A model generated the notes under the pieces. The model was not told the origin of the DNA. It searched no databases and saw only the letters and a list, made by a program, of their open reading frames with translations. DNA of 7,510 nucleotides from Acholeplasmatales bacterium (lineage in GTDB: Bacteria; Bacillota_I; Bacilli_A; Acholeplasmatales; Anaeroplasmataceae). The first letter of the stretch is position 1; every line of letters begins with the position of its first letter. The stretch is from assembly GCA_017388605.1 (NCBI GenBank), contig JAFPIE010000126.1, forward strand, positions 1 to 7,510, written 5' to 3'. Shown here in pieces: positions 6,331-7,510 of this stretch. Made by a program: the position numbers and the translations under genes.

Positions 6331-7275
6331 ATGCAAGCTTGGCAAATTGTAGCAATAGTCCTTAGTGGACTTATTTTATTCCTTATAATTTCATATATTA
6401 TTTCGATGCATTTCTTGTTTAAAATTATGTTTAAACGTATGAAGAAGGAAGTATTACTTACGGATATCGATTTATCAAAAACACACTATAAGCCATTTAT
6501 GGATATGGTCATAAAGAATATGAATCTATTTTCTATGCTCCCATATTATAAGGTTTCTATTAAATCTTTAGATGGTTTAAAGCTATATGGTAAGTATTAT
6601 AAAAATGGAGATTCAAAGAAAACCTTAGTTTTCTTCCATGGATATCATGCAGATCCATTAAATAATGTAAATACACCAGGCTTAAAGTTCTTGAAGGATG
6701 GCTATAATCTATTATTAATTACAGAAAGAGCTCATGGGAATAGTGAGGGGAAATATATCACCTTCGGTGTAAAGGAAAGTGAGGATGCTTTATTATGGTT
6801 AGATTTCCTAAATAAGGAATATAAACCAGAGGAGATTGTCATTTGGGGAGTATCTATGGGATGTGCTACTGTAGAAATGGTATCAGATAGGCTACCTTCT
6901 AATGTAAAAGCCTTAATCCTAGATTGTGGATTTACAGGGGCTTATGAGGAGGTTTATTATTCGATTCAAAGAAGACTTAAAATAAAGCCTAGACTTACTA
7001 TGGTCTTTATGTCCTTATTTGCTAAAATTCATGGATTTACTCTAGAAAAATCTAAAGCCAAAAATGCATTAAGGAATTGCCATATTCCATCCTTTTTCAT
7101 TCATGGAAAGAACGATTTATTAGTTCCATTATCTATGGGTAATGAAAATTATAATGCCTGTGGTGCTAAGAAAGAGCAAGTCACAATTGATGCATCTCAT
7201 GCGGTATCCATTTATGTTGGATATGATGAAATTATGAAGAAATTAGATGCATTCCTAAGTGAATATGTAAAATAA
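6331..7275 (+). CDS. Membrane-anchored alpha/beta hydrolase
   Basis: 314 residues. A single N-terminal hydrophobic segment (about 5-29) followed by basic residues suggests a membrane anchor. The hydrolase domain starts near residue 73: oxyanion-loop motif FFHGYHAD (101-108), TERAHGNSEGKY (131-142; the more usual D-x-R-G-H-G-x-S with E for D and A for G), nucleophile elbow GVSMG with Ser175, acid Asp262 in HGKNDLLVP, and His290 in ASHA. The Ser-Asp-His triad is complete, so it should be an active serine hydrolase (esterase, lipase or peptidase type). It resembles the group with B. subtilis YqkD, whose substrates are not established. The longer reading frame from 6229 is rejected: it would overlap the preceding gene and run through its terminator, whereas GAGGG precedes 6331. 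It appears to be transcribed alone. Side of the membrane: with Lys/Arg after the helix the domain may face the cytoplasm, but this is uncertain. Confidence 0.88.
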   Translation: MQAWQIVAIVLSGLILFLIISYIISMHFLFKIMFKRMKKEVLLTDIDLSKTHYKPFMDMVIKNMNLFSMLPYYKVSIKSLDGLKLYGKYYKNGDSKKTLVFFHGYHADPLNNVNTPGLKFLKDGYNLLLITERAHGNSEGKYITFGVKESEDALLWLDFLNKEYKPEEIVIWGVSMGCATVEMVSDRLPSNVKALILDCGFTGAYEEVYYSIQRRLKIKPRLTMVFMSLFAKIHGFTLEKSKAKNALRNCHIPSFFIHGKNDLLVPLSMGNENYNACGAKKEQVTIDASHAVSIYVGYDEIMKKLDAFLSEYVK

Positions 7276-7294
7276 AAAGGCCATTTGGCCTTTT
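7275..7294. terminator. Bidirectional terminator between converging genes
   Basis: Perfect 8-bp stem AAAAGGCC/GGCCTTTT with loop ATTT. The T-run on one strand and A-run on the other let it serve both the hydrolase gene and the minus-strand gene whose stop codon (7293-7295) overlaps its edge. Confidence 0.88.
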
Positions 7295-7510
7295 ATTGCG
7301 TTATATAGATGGATTCTCCATCACTTTCTACATGGATATCTCCCTTATAGGTATGATAAACGCTCGCATTTATTTTATCTAAATAGCTTAAAACAATTTC
7401 ATCTGCAGGTTCATTTTCTGTATCGGTGATGATGGCATATTTAGGTGAAATCTTAGAAATAAATTTATCGGAATTATCCTCAGCTCCACCATGGTGAGGT
7501 AGCTTTAATA
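7293..7510 (-). CDS. MBL-fold hydrolase, ComEC/Rec2-type C-terminus (5' part beyond window)
   Basis: C-terminal 71 residues, translated by hand from the minus strand; the gene continues past the right edge. It begins LKLPHHGGAEDNSDKF, the last metal-site region of the metallo-beta-lactamase domain found at the C-terminus of ComEC and in related single-domain proteins (usual form L-K-x-x-H-H-G-S). It then follows that family: PKYAIITDTEN, a helix around EIVLSYLDKI, NASVYHTYKGDIHVESDGE and a short end. Whether this is a full ComEC DNA-uptake channel, where this domain follows the membrane part, or a separate secreted or cytoplasmic MBL protein cannot be told, because everything before the HHG motif is outside. 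Stop TAA is at 7293-7295, at the edge of the shared terminator. Confidence 0.85.
   Translation of the reverse strand, partial: LKLPHHGGAEDNSDKFISKISPKYAIITDTENEPADEIVLSYLDKINASVYHTYKGDIHVESDGESIYITQ

Overview
The window is AT-rich (roughly 30% G+C by eye) and looks like a chromosomal segment of a low-GC Firmicute or Mollicutes-like relative (class Bacilli). The evidence is strong AGGAGG/GGTGAT-type ribosome binding sites, TTGACA/TATAAT promoters, compact hairpin-plus-T terminators, and a cell-envelope glycosylation operon of the type known from Bacillus and Listeria. UGA appears to be a stop codon: all the tryptophans I checked are TGG, and the 956-codon yfhO-like gene has no internal TGA. 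I cannot assign a genus.

Left half (1-4302, minus strand): three tightly overlapping genes transcribed leftwards in the order YfhO-like polytopic membrane glycosyltransferase, CsbB/GtrB-like undecaprenyl-phosphate glycosyltransferase, GtrA/GtcA-like small membrane protein (running off the left edge). These are the three parts of a 'three-component glycosylation' system: the cytoplasmic enzyme loads a sugar onto the lipid carrier, the GtrA protein is thought to flip it, and the YfhO-type GT-C enzyme transfers it outside the cell to an envelope polymer such as a teichoic acid. The operon starts from a TATAAT box in a short divergent region (4303-4419). That region also holds a promoter for the rightward SDR gene and a perfect 9-bp inverted repeat lying over both -10 boxes.

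Right half (4420-7275, plus strand): three separate transcription units, each followed by its own terminator. They are (i) a short-chain dehydrogenase/reductase; (ii) an RNase III-like gene with a consensus promoter, split by one in-frame TGA into an RNase III-fold part and a double dsRNA-binding part; and (iii) a membrane-anchored alpha/beta hydrolase. At the right edge the 3' end of a ComEC-type metallo-beta-lactamase-fold gene converges from the minus strand, sharing the last terminator.

The most unusual locus is 5286-6254. The RNase III-like domain has lost several metal-binding carboxylates, so it is probably not a nuclease. The TGA falls inside the first helix of the first dsRBD, in the same reading frame, with no visible ribosome binding site for the downstream part. 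It is either a recently broken gene or a case of stop-codon readthrough.
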